A program made the position numbers and the translations under genes. The notes under the pieces are model-generated. The model saw nothing but the letters and a program-made list of their open reading frames with translations, was not told where the DNA came from and searched no databases. Below are positions 36,254-43,581 of a stretch of DNA of 64,000 bases, piece by piece. How positions within the stretch are numbered: the stretch's first letter is position 1; every line of letters starts with the position of its first letter. The stretch covers positions 1 through 64,000 of the forward strand of contig CBFIBG010000014.1 of NCBI GenBank assembly GCA_965660815.1, given 5' to 3'. Source of the stretch: Glaciecola sp965660815 (GTDB lineage Bacteria > Pseudomonadota > Gammaproteobacteria > Enterobacterales > Alteromonadaceae).

Positions 36254-36462
36254 ACATAAATCTCAAATTATCGATAATTAGCTAATTTATACACAGAAGA
36301 TGCATAACCTATTATTTTATAATGCTTTATTATTTTAAGCGGCTTAGTAAGTCTAACAAATTGTGTATATATTGTGGATAAAAGCTGGAAGTTTTCGCAA
36401 ATTCTAACTGAATATCAAACATAGACTGTGGATAAGTTTTAATAATATTAAGCGAATAGAAA

Positions 36463-36478
36463 TGTTTCATATGAAACA
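36463..36478. repeat. Perfect 16 bp palindrome resembling parS
   Basis: TGTTTCATATGAAACA is a perfect palindrome that equals the parS consensus except that the central CG is TA. It lies in the dnaA-rpmH region between the DnaA boxes and the rpmH promoter. Whether ParB or another dimer binds it is unknown. Confidence 0.6.
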
Positions 36479-36534
36479 ATATATTTTTCTCACATCAAAA
36501 CAACAAAAAAAAGCGGTATAAGACTGCATTACGC

Positions 36535-36563
36535 TTGACAATTGCAATGACTATCTCTACTAT
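36535..36563 (+). promoter_or_regulatory. rpmH: rpmH operon promoter
   Basis: TTGACA (36535-36540), a 17 bp spacer and TACTAT (36558-36563), followed by a CCGCG discriminator. A strong sigma-70 promoter as expected for a ribosomal-protein operon; it would drive rpmH-rnpA-yidD-yidC. Confidence 0.72.
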
Positions 36564-36656
36564 TCCGCGTCCATTAATTCAGGTGTGAGTGATTCCGTTT
36601 AGATCACGGTTAATACACTTATTTATTTTTTTAGATTTAATTAAGAGAATCAGGTC

Positions 36657-36791
36657 ATGAAAAGAACTTTTCAACCAAGTAACATTAAGCGCAAGCGCTC
36701 ACACGGTTTCCGTGCACGCATGGCCACTAAAAACGGCCGTAAAGTATTAGCACAAAGACGAGCTAAAGGTAGAAAGCGCCTTTCTGCATAA
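36657..36791 (+). CDS. rpmH: 50S ribosomal protein L34
   Basis: A 44-residue, very basic protein starting MKRTFQPSNIKRKRSHGFR and ending RLSA, an unmistakable L34. It has a plain ATG start preceded by GAGAATCAGG. It heads the rpmH-rnpA-yidD-yidC run, divergent from dnaA. Confidence 0.98.
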   Translation: MKRTFQPSNIKRKRSHGFRARMATKNGRKVLAQRRAKGRKRLSA

Positions 36792-36810
36792 GTGGTTAAT
36801 ATCAAAAACC

Positions 36811-37170
36811 ATGAACAATAAGCAGTTTGCTTTTACAAGGGAGTCGCGTTTGTTGACTCCCAAACAATACTCCAACGTATTCGAACAAGCCATTCCAGCA
36901 GTATCCTCGCACATTACTATACTAGCAAGAAAAAACAACGTGTCTAACCCAAGAGTAGGCATGACTATTCCAAAGAAAAAAGTTAAACTTGCGGTGAATA
37001 GAAACCGAATTAAACGCTGTATTAGAGAAAGCTTTCGGCAGTCGGCGCATCGTTTACCCAACGTGGATATTATAGTAATTGCAAAACATGGTATAAACGA
37101 CTTGAGCAATAACGACATTACCCAAGAACTTAACAAACTTTGGAAAAAGATCACAAAACGATGCGAGTAA
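36811..37170 (+). CDS. rnpA: Ribonuclease P protein component
   Basis: A 119-residue basic protein that helps RNase P RNA cleave tRNA 5' leaders. The RNR motif region NRNRIKRCIRESFR is clear, along with RVGMTIPKKKVKLAV. It lies 19 bp after rpmH and overlaps the yidD start by 10 bp. Confidence 0.97.
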   Translation: MNNKQFAFTRESRLLTPKQYSNVFEQAIPAVSSHITILARKNNVSNPRVGMTIPKKKVKLAVNRNRIKRCIRESFRQSAHRLPNVDIIVIAKHGINDLSNNDITQELNKLWKKITKRCE

Positions 37171-37505
37171 AGAACACGACATACAGATTGCTATCGTTTC
37201 CTTTCTTATTCTTAATCAAAGGCTATCAAACTCTAGTGTCACCAATGTTGGGACAAAATTGCCGCTTCTATCCCAGTTGTTCTCATTATGCTCATCAAGC
37301 TTTTAGAACGCATGGGCCTATTGTTGGGTTGTGGCTGTCAATAACACGTATTATTAGATGCCATCCATTTAACGAGGGCGGCATAGATCACGTTCCAAGT
37401 AAGCCAATTAAATACAGAAAATTTTCCCGTATGAGTATTGAGAAACCCAAATTTACACTTTCTAAAGAGAAAGCTATCAACCTTTACCGAATTAACGATA
37501 ACTAA
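37161..37505 (+). CDS. yidD: Membrane protein insertion efficiency factor YidD
   Basis: A small (114-residue) membrane-associated protein that aids YidC-dependent insertion. Conserved GYQTLVSPMLGQNCRFYPSC (Cys-rich) and HPFNEGGIDHVP segments. The ATG at 37161 lies inside the rnpA end; a TTG at 37140 is an unlikely alternative. A longer, basic C-terminal tail follows the family core. Confidence 0.95.
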   Translation: MRVKNTTYRLLSFPFLFLIKGYQTLVSPMLGQNCRFYPSCSHYAHQAFRTHGPIVGLWLSITRIIRCHPFNEGGIDHVPSKPIKYRKFSRMSIEKPKFTLSKEKAINLYRINDN

Positions 37506-37516
37506 CTGAGACTGAT

Positions 37517-39208
37517 ATGGAATCCCAAAGAAGTATATTGATCATTGGATTATTACTGGTAAGTTTTTTGCTTTGGACCGAATACCAAGAAACTTATGGA
37601 CCTAAGACTTACGTCCCTGAGGATCAAAGTGTTCAAAACCAGGCAGATACCGAAAATTTAAGTGATTTTATTAACGAACCCTCTGTCGCAAAACCGCAAG
37701 GTGAGGTTGAAGAATTTAATTTAACAGAAGACGCCGGCTTCGAGGCGGTTGTTGCTCAAGCAAAAGCCAGTGGACGAATTATTACTGTCCAGACCGATAC
37801 ATTAGACATAAAAATTGATCTGCTAGGTGGTGACGTTGTCGAAGCAAATCTCAAACAGTACCCAATCACACAAGGTTCTGATGATTCGTATGAGTTACTA
37901 AAACCAGAAAGTGCTGTTTACCATGTTGCGCAAAGTTACCTCATAGGCGCAAATGGCAGCGGTGCTGACAAGTCCACTGCTGACAGAGCACTTTACACTG
38001 CACAACAGTCTAGTTACGAACTAATTGACGATACTTTGACAATACCTCTCACTTGGCAATCTGATGATGGGCTATTCGTTACAAAGACGTTTACATTTAC
38101 TCGTGACAGTCACTTAGTACAAGTGAATTACGATGTTACCAACCAAAGAGCAGTAACTACCAATTTAGCTTTTTTGGCTAGATTAGAGCAAACTACAAAC
38201 GAAATTAGCGATTCCAGCTTATTTATGCCCGTATTCAGAGGCACAGCTTATTCCACTCAGGAAGATCGGTATCAAAAAATGTCTTTCGGCGACATAGAAG
38301 ATGAAAGTTTGCGCGTTGCAACGCCAGCAGGTTGGGTAGCAATGATTGAACATTACTTCGTAGCAGCATGGGTACCACCACAAGAAGACACTAACACTAT
38401 AACCTCTAGGATGTCTGGAAATAATGCCGTTATTAGTGTTACAGGCAAAACAGCTAGTATCCCACCTGCTAGCTCTGACACATTATCTGCACAACTATAC
38501 ATTGGACCAAAAGATCAAGACACACTCGCTGGTATTGCGAGGGGTCTAGACTTAACTGTAGATTATGGACCCTTATGGTGGTTGTCGCAGCCATTATTCA
38601 CTCTCTTACAATGGCTACATGCCTTTGCTGGAAACTGGGGTGTCGCAATCATTCTTATAACGTTAATAGTAAAAGGCGCAATGTATTGGTTAACTAAGAA
38701 ACAATACGAATCAATGGCAAAAATGCGTGCTCTTCAACCTAAGCTGACTCAGCTTAAAGACCGATTCGGTGACGATCGTCAAAAAATGTCTCAAGCAATG
38801 ATGGACCTCTACAAAAAAGAAAAGGTCAACCCCATGGGTGGATGTTTCCCATTGATTCTACAAATGCCAATCTTTCTTGCTCTATACTGGGTGTTGCTTG
38901 AGAGCGTAGAACTAAGGCATGCTCCATTGGCTTTATGGATAACAGATTTGTCAGTACCTGATCCATTTTTCGTTCTGCCTATTCTAACCGGTGCAAGCAT
39001 GTATTTATTGCAACGTTTGCAACCTATGACGATTCAAGACCCACTGCAACAAAAAATATTGCAATATATGCCAGTCGCAATGAGTCTATTCTTTTTCCTT
39101 TTCCCTGCTGGGTTAGTACTATATTGGTTGATCAGCAATTTAGTCACTTTAATTCAAGCTAAGATAATATATGCATCTATGGAAAAGCGTGGTTTACAGA
39201 CAAAATAG
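37517..39208 (+). CDS. yidC: Membrane protein insertase YidC
   Basis: A 563-residue Oxa1/YidC insertase for inner-membrane proteins. N-terminal membrane helix (about 6-22), a large periplasmic beta-super-sandwich domain (about 60-340) and five C-terminal helices beginning near WLSQPLFTLLQWLHAF. The conserved NPMGGCFPLILQMPIF loop and a lysine-containing tail are present. A strong terminator follows. Confidence 0.97.
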   Translation: MESQRSILIIGLLLVSFLLWTEYQETYGPKTYVPEDQSVQNQADTENLSDFINEPSVAKPQGEVEEFNLTEDAGFEAVVAQAKASGRIITVQTDTLDIKIDLLGGDVVEANLKQYPITQGSDDSYELLKPESAVYHVAQSYLIGANGSGADKSTADRALYTAQQSSYELIDDTLTIPLTWQSDDGLFVTKTFTFTRDSHLVQVNYDVTNQRAVTTNLAFLARLEQTTNEISDSSLFMPVFRGTAYSTQEDRYQKMSFGDIEDESLRVATPAGWVAMIEHYFVAAWVPPQEDTNTITSRMSGNNAVISVTGKTASIPPASSDTLSAQLYIGPKDQDTLAGIARGLDLTVDYGPLWWLSQPLFTLLQWLHAFAGNWGVAIILITLIVKGAMYWLTKKQYESMAKMRALQPKLTQLKDRFGDDRQKMSQAMMDLYKKEKVNPMGGCFPLILQMPIFLALYWVLLESVELRHAPLALWITDLSVPDPFFVLPILTGASMYLLQRLQPMTIQDPLQQKILQYMPVAMSLFFFLFPAGLVLYWLISNLVTLIQAKIIYASMEKRGLQTK

Positions 39209-39227
39209 TTTCTATGTTAGGTTTACC

Positions 39228-39251
39228 AGCCCGCTGCTTGCGGGCTTTTTT
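39228..39251 (+). terminator. Terminator after yidC
   Basis: GCCCGC (39229-39234) pairs with GCGGGC (39240-39245) around a 5-base loop, followed by T6. It ends the rpmH-yidC operon 20 bp past the yidC stop. Confidence 0.9.
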
Positions 39252-39385
39252 ATAATTTTTTTAAACCTTTGCCCAATAACCTCAATAGAAATCTACTATT
39301 ATCTAAATACGTAAAATTCATCAAAACAAATTTATGTTTTATTTATCCACCGAACAATTCAATTATATTTACTAAGGAAATTTAT

Positions 39386-39868
39386 ATGCCATCATTTGAT
39401 ATCGTATCTGAGCTAGATTCAGTAGAAACGAAGAATTCGGTTGAGAATGCAAACCGACAACTAAGTACTAGATTTGATTTTAAAGGCGTGGATGCCTCGT
39501 TTGAATTTGTGGAAAATACTGTTGTTATCAAAGCAGAAGCCGAATTTCAATTACAACAAATGCAAAGTATATTGCGCGATGCGTGCTCTAAAAGAGGGGT
39601 TGACACGTCTGCACTTGATGGGCAAAAAATAGAAAAATCCGGTAAAACTTGCAAGCAAACTATCACGTTTAAGCAGGGTATTGATCAAGAGCTTGCCAAA
39701 AAAATGATCAAGCTAATTAAGGAGCAAAAGTTTAAGGTACAAACTGCTATTCAAGGCGACAAGCTCAGAATAACAGGTAAGAAAAGAGATGATTTACAAA
39801 GTGTCATGGCTTTTCTACGTTCTGAGAACTTTGGGCAGCCAATTCAATTCAATAACTTCAGAGACTAA
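39386..39868 (+). CDS. yajQ: YajQ-family nucleotide-binding protein
   Basis: A 160-residue protein starting MPSFDIVSELD with the RFDFKG motif, characteristic of YajQ (UPF0234). Some members bind c-di-GMP; E. coli YajQ also binds nucleic acid in vitro. The frame is open further upstream, but the ATG at 39386 has AAGGAA in front and matches the family N-terminus. A single gene between yidC and mnmE, where the E. coli region differs. Confidence 0.93.
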   Translation: MPSFDIVSELDSVETKNSVENANRQLSTRFDFKGVDASFEFVENTVVIKAEAEFQLQQMQSILRDACSKRGVDTSALDGQKIEKSGKTCKQTITFKQGIDQELAKKMIKLIKEQKFKVQTAIQGDKLRITGKKRDDLQSVMAFLRSENFGQPIQFNNFRD

Positions 39869-39901
39869 ACACTTGCATGCAAATCTGACGGTAGCAAAAG
39901 T

Positions 39902-41272
39902 ATGAACACAAACTATACAGATACCATTGTCGCTCAAGCAACTGCTCCAGGCAGAGGCGGAGTTGGTATAGTAAGGGTTTCAGGTCCTAATGCAAAAGGC
40001 GTTGCAGAACGTCTCTTGGGTGAGTGTCCTCCTCCGAGGATTGCTAAATATCAAAATTTTTATGACAAAAATAAACAAATCCTAGATAAAGGCATAGCTC
40101 TGTTTTTTAACAATCCAAATTCATTTACGGGGGAAGATGTTCTTGAACTACAAGGCCATGGTGGTCAAGTCATCCTTCAAATGATCGTAAATACGTGTCT
40201 AGAGACAGGTTTGGTCCGTTTGGCACAGCCTGGCGAATTTAGTGAGCGCGCCTTCGTCAACGACAAGATAGATTTGACCCAAGCTGAGGCTATCGCCGAT
40301 TTAATAAATGCGTCCTCTGAACAAGCCGTTAGAGGCGCATTAAGATCCATGCAAGGTTTGTTTTCTGAACAGGTAAATTCCTTAGCAGATAAAGTCATTC
40401 ATCTGCGCATGTACGTAGAAGCTGCAATAGATTTTCCAGAAGAAGAGATAGACTTTTTAGCAGATGGCATTGTTCAAAGGCATCTGTTAGAAATAACGGC
40501 GCAGTTCGACCGAATTAAAAAACAAGCGAAACAAGGAGCGTTGCTTCGAGATGGAATGCAAGTCGTTATCGTTGGTCGGCCAAATGCAGGTAAATCAAGC
40601 CTTCTAAATGTTTTGTCTGGTACCGAAAGTGCTATTGTCACCGATATCGCTGGAACAACTAGGGATGTGTTAAAAGAACAAATAAATATTGACGGTATGC
40701 CACTTCATATAATAGATACTGCTGGCTTACGAGACAATGCTGACATCGTTGAACAAATGGGCATAGACAGGGCTTGGCAAGAAATAGAACAAGCGGATAG
40801 AATTTTGTTTATGGTAGATGCTTCACAAGAGCAAGGTCATCAACCGCAAGATATTTGGCCGGAGTTTTATCTAAAATTGCCTGAACAAAAGCAAATAACT
40901 GTGTTAAGAAATAAATGTGACTTAATAAATGAGACACCAGTAATGGATGTTTCAATGAAATACCCCGTAATTTCACTATCTGCAAAGAATTCTAGTGGCA
41001 TAGATATACTTAAACAACACTTAAAGGATTGCATGGGGTTTAGTCAAATTGGTGAAAATCAGATAATGGCCAGACAACGGCATATCATGGCAATCAATAA
41101 GGCAGAACAAGCCGTATTAGAGGGCAAAGCCCAGCTCGAACATGCTATGGCAGGTGAATTACTGGCAGAAGAACTACGAGTCGCTCAGGAATTTTTGAAC
41201 GAAATAACTGGTGAATTCACCTCCGACGATCTATTGGGTAAAATATTTTCGTCTTTTTGTATAGGTAAATAA
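39902..41272 (+). CDS. mnmE: tRNA modification GTPase MnmE
   Basis: With MnmG it installs the cmnm5 group on U34 of certain tRNAs. N-terminal tetrahydrofolate-binding domain (TIVAQATAPGRGGVGIVRVSG), helical domain, an inserted G domain with GRPNAGKSS (near 223) and DTAGLRD, and the catalytic C-terminal FCIGK. Length 456. Eight bp separate it from mioC. Confidence 0.98.
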   Translation: MNTNYTDTIVAQATAPGRGGVGIVRVSGPNAKGVAERLLGECPPPRIAKYQNFYDKNKQILDKGIALFFNNPNSFTGEDVLELQGHGGQVILQMIVNTCLETGLVRLAQPGEFSERAFVNDKIDLTQAEAIADLINASSEQAVRGALRSMQGLFSEQVNSLADKVIHLRMYVEAAIDFPEEEIDFLADGIVQRHLLEITAQFDRIKKQAKQGALLRDGMQVVIVGRPNAGKSSLLNVLSGTESAIVTDIAGTTRDVLKEQINIDGMPLHIIDTAGLRDNADIVEQMGIDRAWQEIEQADRILFMVDASQEQGHQPQDIWPEFYLKLPEQKQITVLRNKCDLINETPVMDVSMKYPVISLSAKNSSGIDILKQHLKDCMGFSQIGENQIMARQRHIMAINKAEQAVLEGKAQLEHAMAGELLAEELRVAQEFLNEITGEFTSDDLLGKIFSSFCIGK

Positions 41273-41280
41273 GGAGCTTT

Positions 41281-41730
41281 ATGAATATTGATATCGTGGT
41301 AGGCTCAGTTTTAGGTGCAAGCGAATATGTTGCAGAAGCAATTGAAAACGAACTTAATCCCGAACACTTTGTAACATGTCATTTTCAACCCAGGATAAAT
41401 GAAGTTAACTTCGAACATTTGGTCATTATTGTCACCTCAACCCACGGCGCTGGAGATTTACCAGATAATATTCAACCCTTCGCTGACGAATTATCAACGC
41501 TCGACATACCAAATTTGAAAAGCGTAATTATTGGTCTTGGCGATTCTAGCTACGATACTTTTTGCCAAGGTGCTGCCAAAATGGCAAAAGCAATCGAACA
41601 AGCAAAAGGCAATTTGTTATTGCCTGTGCTACAAATAGATGTATTACACCACCCTATTCCAGAAGACGTCGCTGTAGATTGGCTTAAAAGAAATATGGAC
41701 AAAATTTTATCGAATTATGAAAACCAATGA
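41281..41730 (+). CDS. mioC: Flavodoxin-like protein MioC
   Basis: A 149-residue FMN-binding flavodoxin; STHGAGDLPDN is the phosphate/flavin loop and IIGLGDSSYDTFC the second. E. coli MioC supports biotin synthase, and its gene lies next to oriC. Here it is 8 bp after mnmE with a GGAG ribosome binding site. It overlaps the next gene by 4 bp (ATGA). Confidence 0.93.
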   Translation: MNIDIVVGSVLGASEYVAEAIENELNPEHFVTCHFQPRINEVNFEHLVIIVTSTHGAGDLPDNIQPFADELSTLDIPNLKSVIIGLGDSSYDTFCQGAAKMAKAIEQAKGNLLLPVLQIDVLHHPIPEDVAVDWLKRNMDKILSNYENQ

Positions 41731-42377
41731 ACCATTTGGAATTAACAGCACTTCAAACACCTATAAGTCACATGGCAAGAACTTTGTATTGTCTGTATTT
41801 AAGGCCGCAAGTAGCCCAAGGCAAACACACAGCGACCATCAATAATAAATCAATACTAGAGCTAATAAATAACAAAGACACCTGCATCACAAAAGGTCGA
41901 GAAATAAACGCGCTGTTTTCGGAGCTGCTTGATGTCGGCCTTGTAGAGATTGATAAAGAGAAATTAATGGAGGCAAGTTTACACAAAAAAACAATTCACC
42001 TTCCTTTGGTTCATTTGCCACAAACACTGGAAGATCCAAACCTTCATTCAAACTTTCAAAACATGCATCTGAACTGGCGACCTCATGAAAGTGTGTTTAA
42101 TGATTTATGTCAATTAGTAGGACTTATTGATAAAATATACAATGCGGATGAGTTGGGTGAATTTATCGCTTATTGGATTGGTCGGATTGATACTCAGTGT
42201 ACTGAATATCAATGGACTCAGAAATTAGTAATTCATTTAAAGCAACGGCGATTGACCAAACCATTTTCTGGTCAACAAACGAGAACCGGTCATCAATACG
42301 TAACTCCCAAGTCTGGAATAGAGTTTGATGACAATGTAAAGCGGTTAGTTGAACAATACAAAGAACAAATAGATTAG
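41727..42377 (+). CDS. DnaT-like primosomal protein
   Basis: A 216-residue protein whose C-terminal half (about 112-172, LNWRPHESVFNDL... EFIAYWIGR) matches the DnaT ssDNA-binding domain of the replication restart primosome. The N-terminal part resembles the DnaT oligomerisation/helix domain. The gene overlaps mioC by 4 bp and precedes a DnaC-like gene by 14 bp, the same pairing as E. coli dnaT-dnaC, which strengthens the call. Sequence similarity by eye is moderate. Confidence 0.75.
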   Translation: MNHLELTALQTPISHMARTLYCLYLRPQVAQGKHTATINNKSILELINNKDTCITKGREINALFSELLDVGLVEIDKEKLMEASLHKKTIHLPLVHLPQTLEDPNLHSNFQNMHLNWRPHESVFNDLCQLVGLIDKIYNADELGEFIAYWIGRIDTQCTEYQWTQKLVIHLKQRRLTKPFSGQQTRTGHQYVTPKSGIEFDDNVKRLVEQYKEQID

Positions 42378-42391
42378 AGATTAATGACGTT

Positions 42392-43264
42392 ATGAAAAAT
42401 CTACAAGACAGAATAGCTGAGCTCAAATCTTCTATTGGACTCGAACGCTCTAATAATCCGCCAAAAATTGAAAAGACAAAATTCAACTATTCGGAACAAC
42501 GCAAACTCTATGAACAACTAGCCAATCATGACTTAGAAAAATTGCAGCAAGTGAGTCGTCAACAAAGAGTCGAACAATTACAAGGTAGAAGTGAACTCAA
42601 TCCAAAATGGACATTTGATAACCTGATAGAAGACGCCCAAGATGTAAAAGAAGCCGTCAGCATAGCCAAGTCGTTTATAAGTGCTCATCGAGATCCTAAA
42701 TGGCGAAAGAGTCGCTCACATATGATGATATTTTATGGGGATTATGGAAGAGGCAAGTCTCATATTGCTGGAGCCATTGCCCATGAGTTGATCAAACGAT
42801 ACGAGACTAGCGTGCTGTATAGACAATTACAAACACTGCTAGATATGAGGTTGTTTTCATACGATTACCAATCGCAAGATAACGCACCTTTAAAGTACAG
42901 AGAAGTCAATCAACAACTTCACGACGTTGACCTACTCATCTTGGACGAAGTTTGTGTCAACGAAACAGTACTTAAAAAGAACGCACAAGCATGGTTAGGT
43001 AACCTCTTAAGACAACGAAAAATAGCAAACAAAAATGTAATTTTGATCACCAATCACAATCTACATGATTTAGAAGCAGCAATCGGCAGATATTGTTTCG
43101 AATCAATTAAAGAATACGAAACTTATCAAGTTAATTTTCAAGGACCGAGCCGTCGAAATCAAATAACCCAGCCCACAGAATTAGTACGCTCGCAACAATC
43201 CAAACAAAATAAGAGCGGTTATCAGCCCAATCAAATTAATTACGACCGAAAACCCGATTTTTGA
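42392..43264 (+). CDS. DnaC-like AAA+ helicase-loader ATPase
   Basis: A 290-residue AAA+ ATPase of the DnaC/IstB group. Walker A GDYGRGKS (about 114-121), Walker B LLILDE (about 179-184), and a sensor-1-like ITNHN. The N-terminal region, EQRKLYEQLANHDLEKLQQ, may contact the DnaB helicase. With the DnaT-like gene 14 bp upstream it looks like a domesticated phage-type loader pair. No transposase is near, which disfavours an IstB role. It ends 5 bp from the convergent DUF3240 gene. Confidence 0.8.
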   Translation: MKNLQDRIAELKSSIGLERSNNPPKIEKTKFNYSEQRKLYEQLANHDLEKLQQVSRQQRVEQLQGRSELNPKWTFDNLIEDAQDVKEAVSIAKSFISAHRDPKWRKSRSHMMIFYGDYGRGKSHIAGAIAHELIKRYETSVLYRQLQTLLDMRLFSYDYQSQDNAPLKYREVNQQLHDVDLLILDEVCVNETVLKKNAQAWLGNLLRQRKIANKNVILITNHNLHDLEAAIGRYCFESIKEYETYQVNFQGPSRRNQITQPTELVRSQQSKQNKSGYQPNQINYDRKPDF

Positions 43265-43269
43265 ACTGC

Positions 43270-43581
43270 TCACATCAATCCATACTGCAGTACTGGAGTT
43301 ATCCAGTATCTAAGTTTTTTAGTATGCGACGTTTTGCTCAACGTTTTTATAAGTGATTCAGAGTGCTTAGCTTCATGTGCGATTTCAAATCGAAATAAAT
43401 TTTGATGCCCCACTACTTGCTCACTTATATTAAATCGACTGTGTTCTTTACTGTATCCTTGGATATTGAGCAAACTAAATCCACTTATAAATGGAATTTG
43501 GATAAGTTCGTCAACCAAATCATCTTTTAAAGACTGAGGCGCGACAATTATTAGCAGGACTTGTTCTTCAGTTGGTTGCAT
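43270..43581 (-). CDS. DUF3240 family protein
   Basis: A 103-residue cytoplasmic protein of the DUF3240 family, an ACT/PII-like small protein that often trails CzcA/CusA-type RND genes. Its start overlaps the RND gene end by 14 bp, so it is cotranscribed and translationally coupled. A signalling or metal-sensing role is inferred only from context. Confidence 0.78.
   Translation of the reverse strand: MQPTEEQVLLIIVAPQSLKDDLVDELIQIPFISGFSLLNIQGYSKEHSRFNISEQVVGHQNLFRFEIAHEAKHSESLIKTLSKTSHTKKLRYWITPVLQYGLM

Larger units (their letters stand above)
36182..36656. other. dnaA-rpmH intergenic region, candidate origin
   Basis: A 475 bp AT-rich region with four perfect TTATNCACA DnaA boxes: 36245-36253 and 36287-36295 forward, 36373-36381 and 36427-36435 reverse. 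A one-mismatch box is at 36362-36370. The position equals oriC of Pseudomonas. The boxes nearest dnaA may instead serve autoregulation. A parS-like palindrome at 36463 and an rpmH promoter at 36535 occupy the right half. Confidence 0.6.

Noticed and set aside
37140..37160. TTG start for yidD
   Set aside because: The ATG at 37161 matches the family N-terminus, and the TTG only adds residues encoded by the rnpA end.
42392..43264. IstB transposition helper, implying an insertion sequence
   Set aside because: No IstA-like transposase or terminal repeats nearby; the DnaT-like partner upstream favours a helicase loader.
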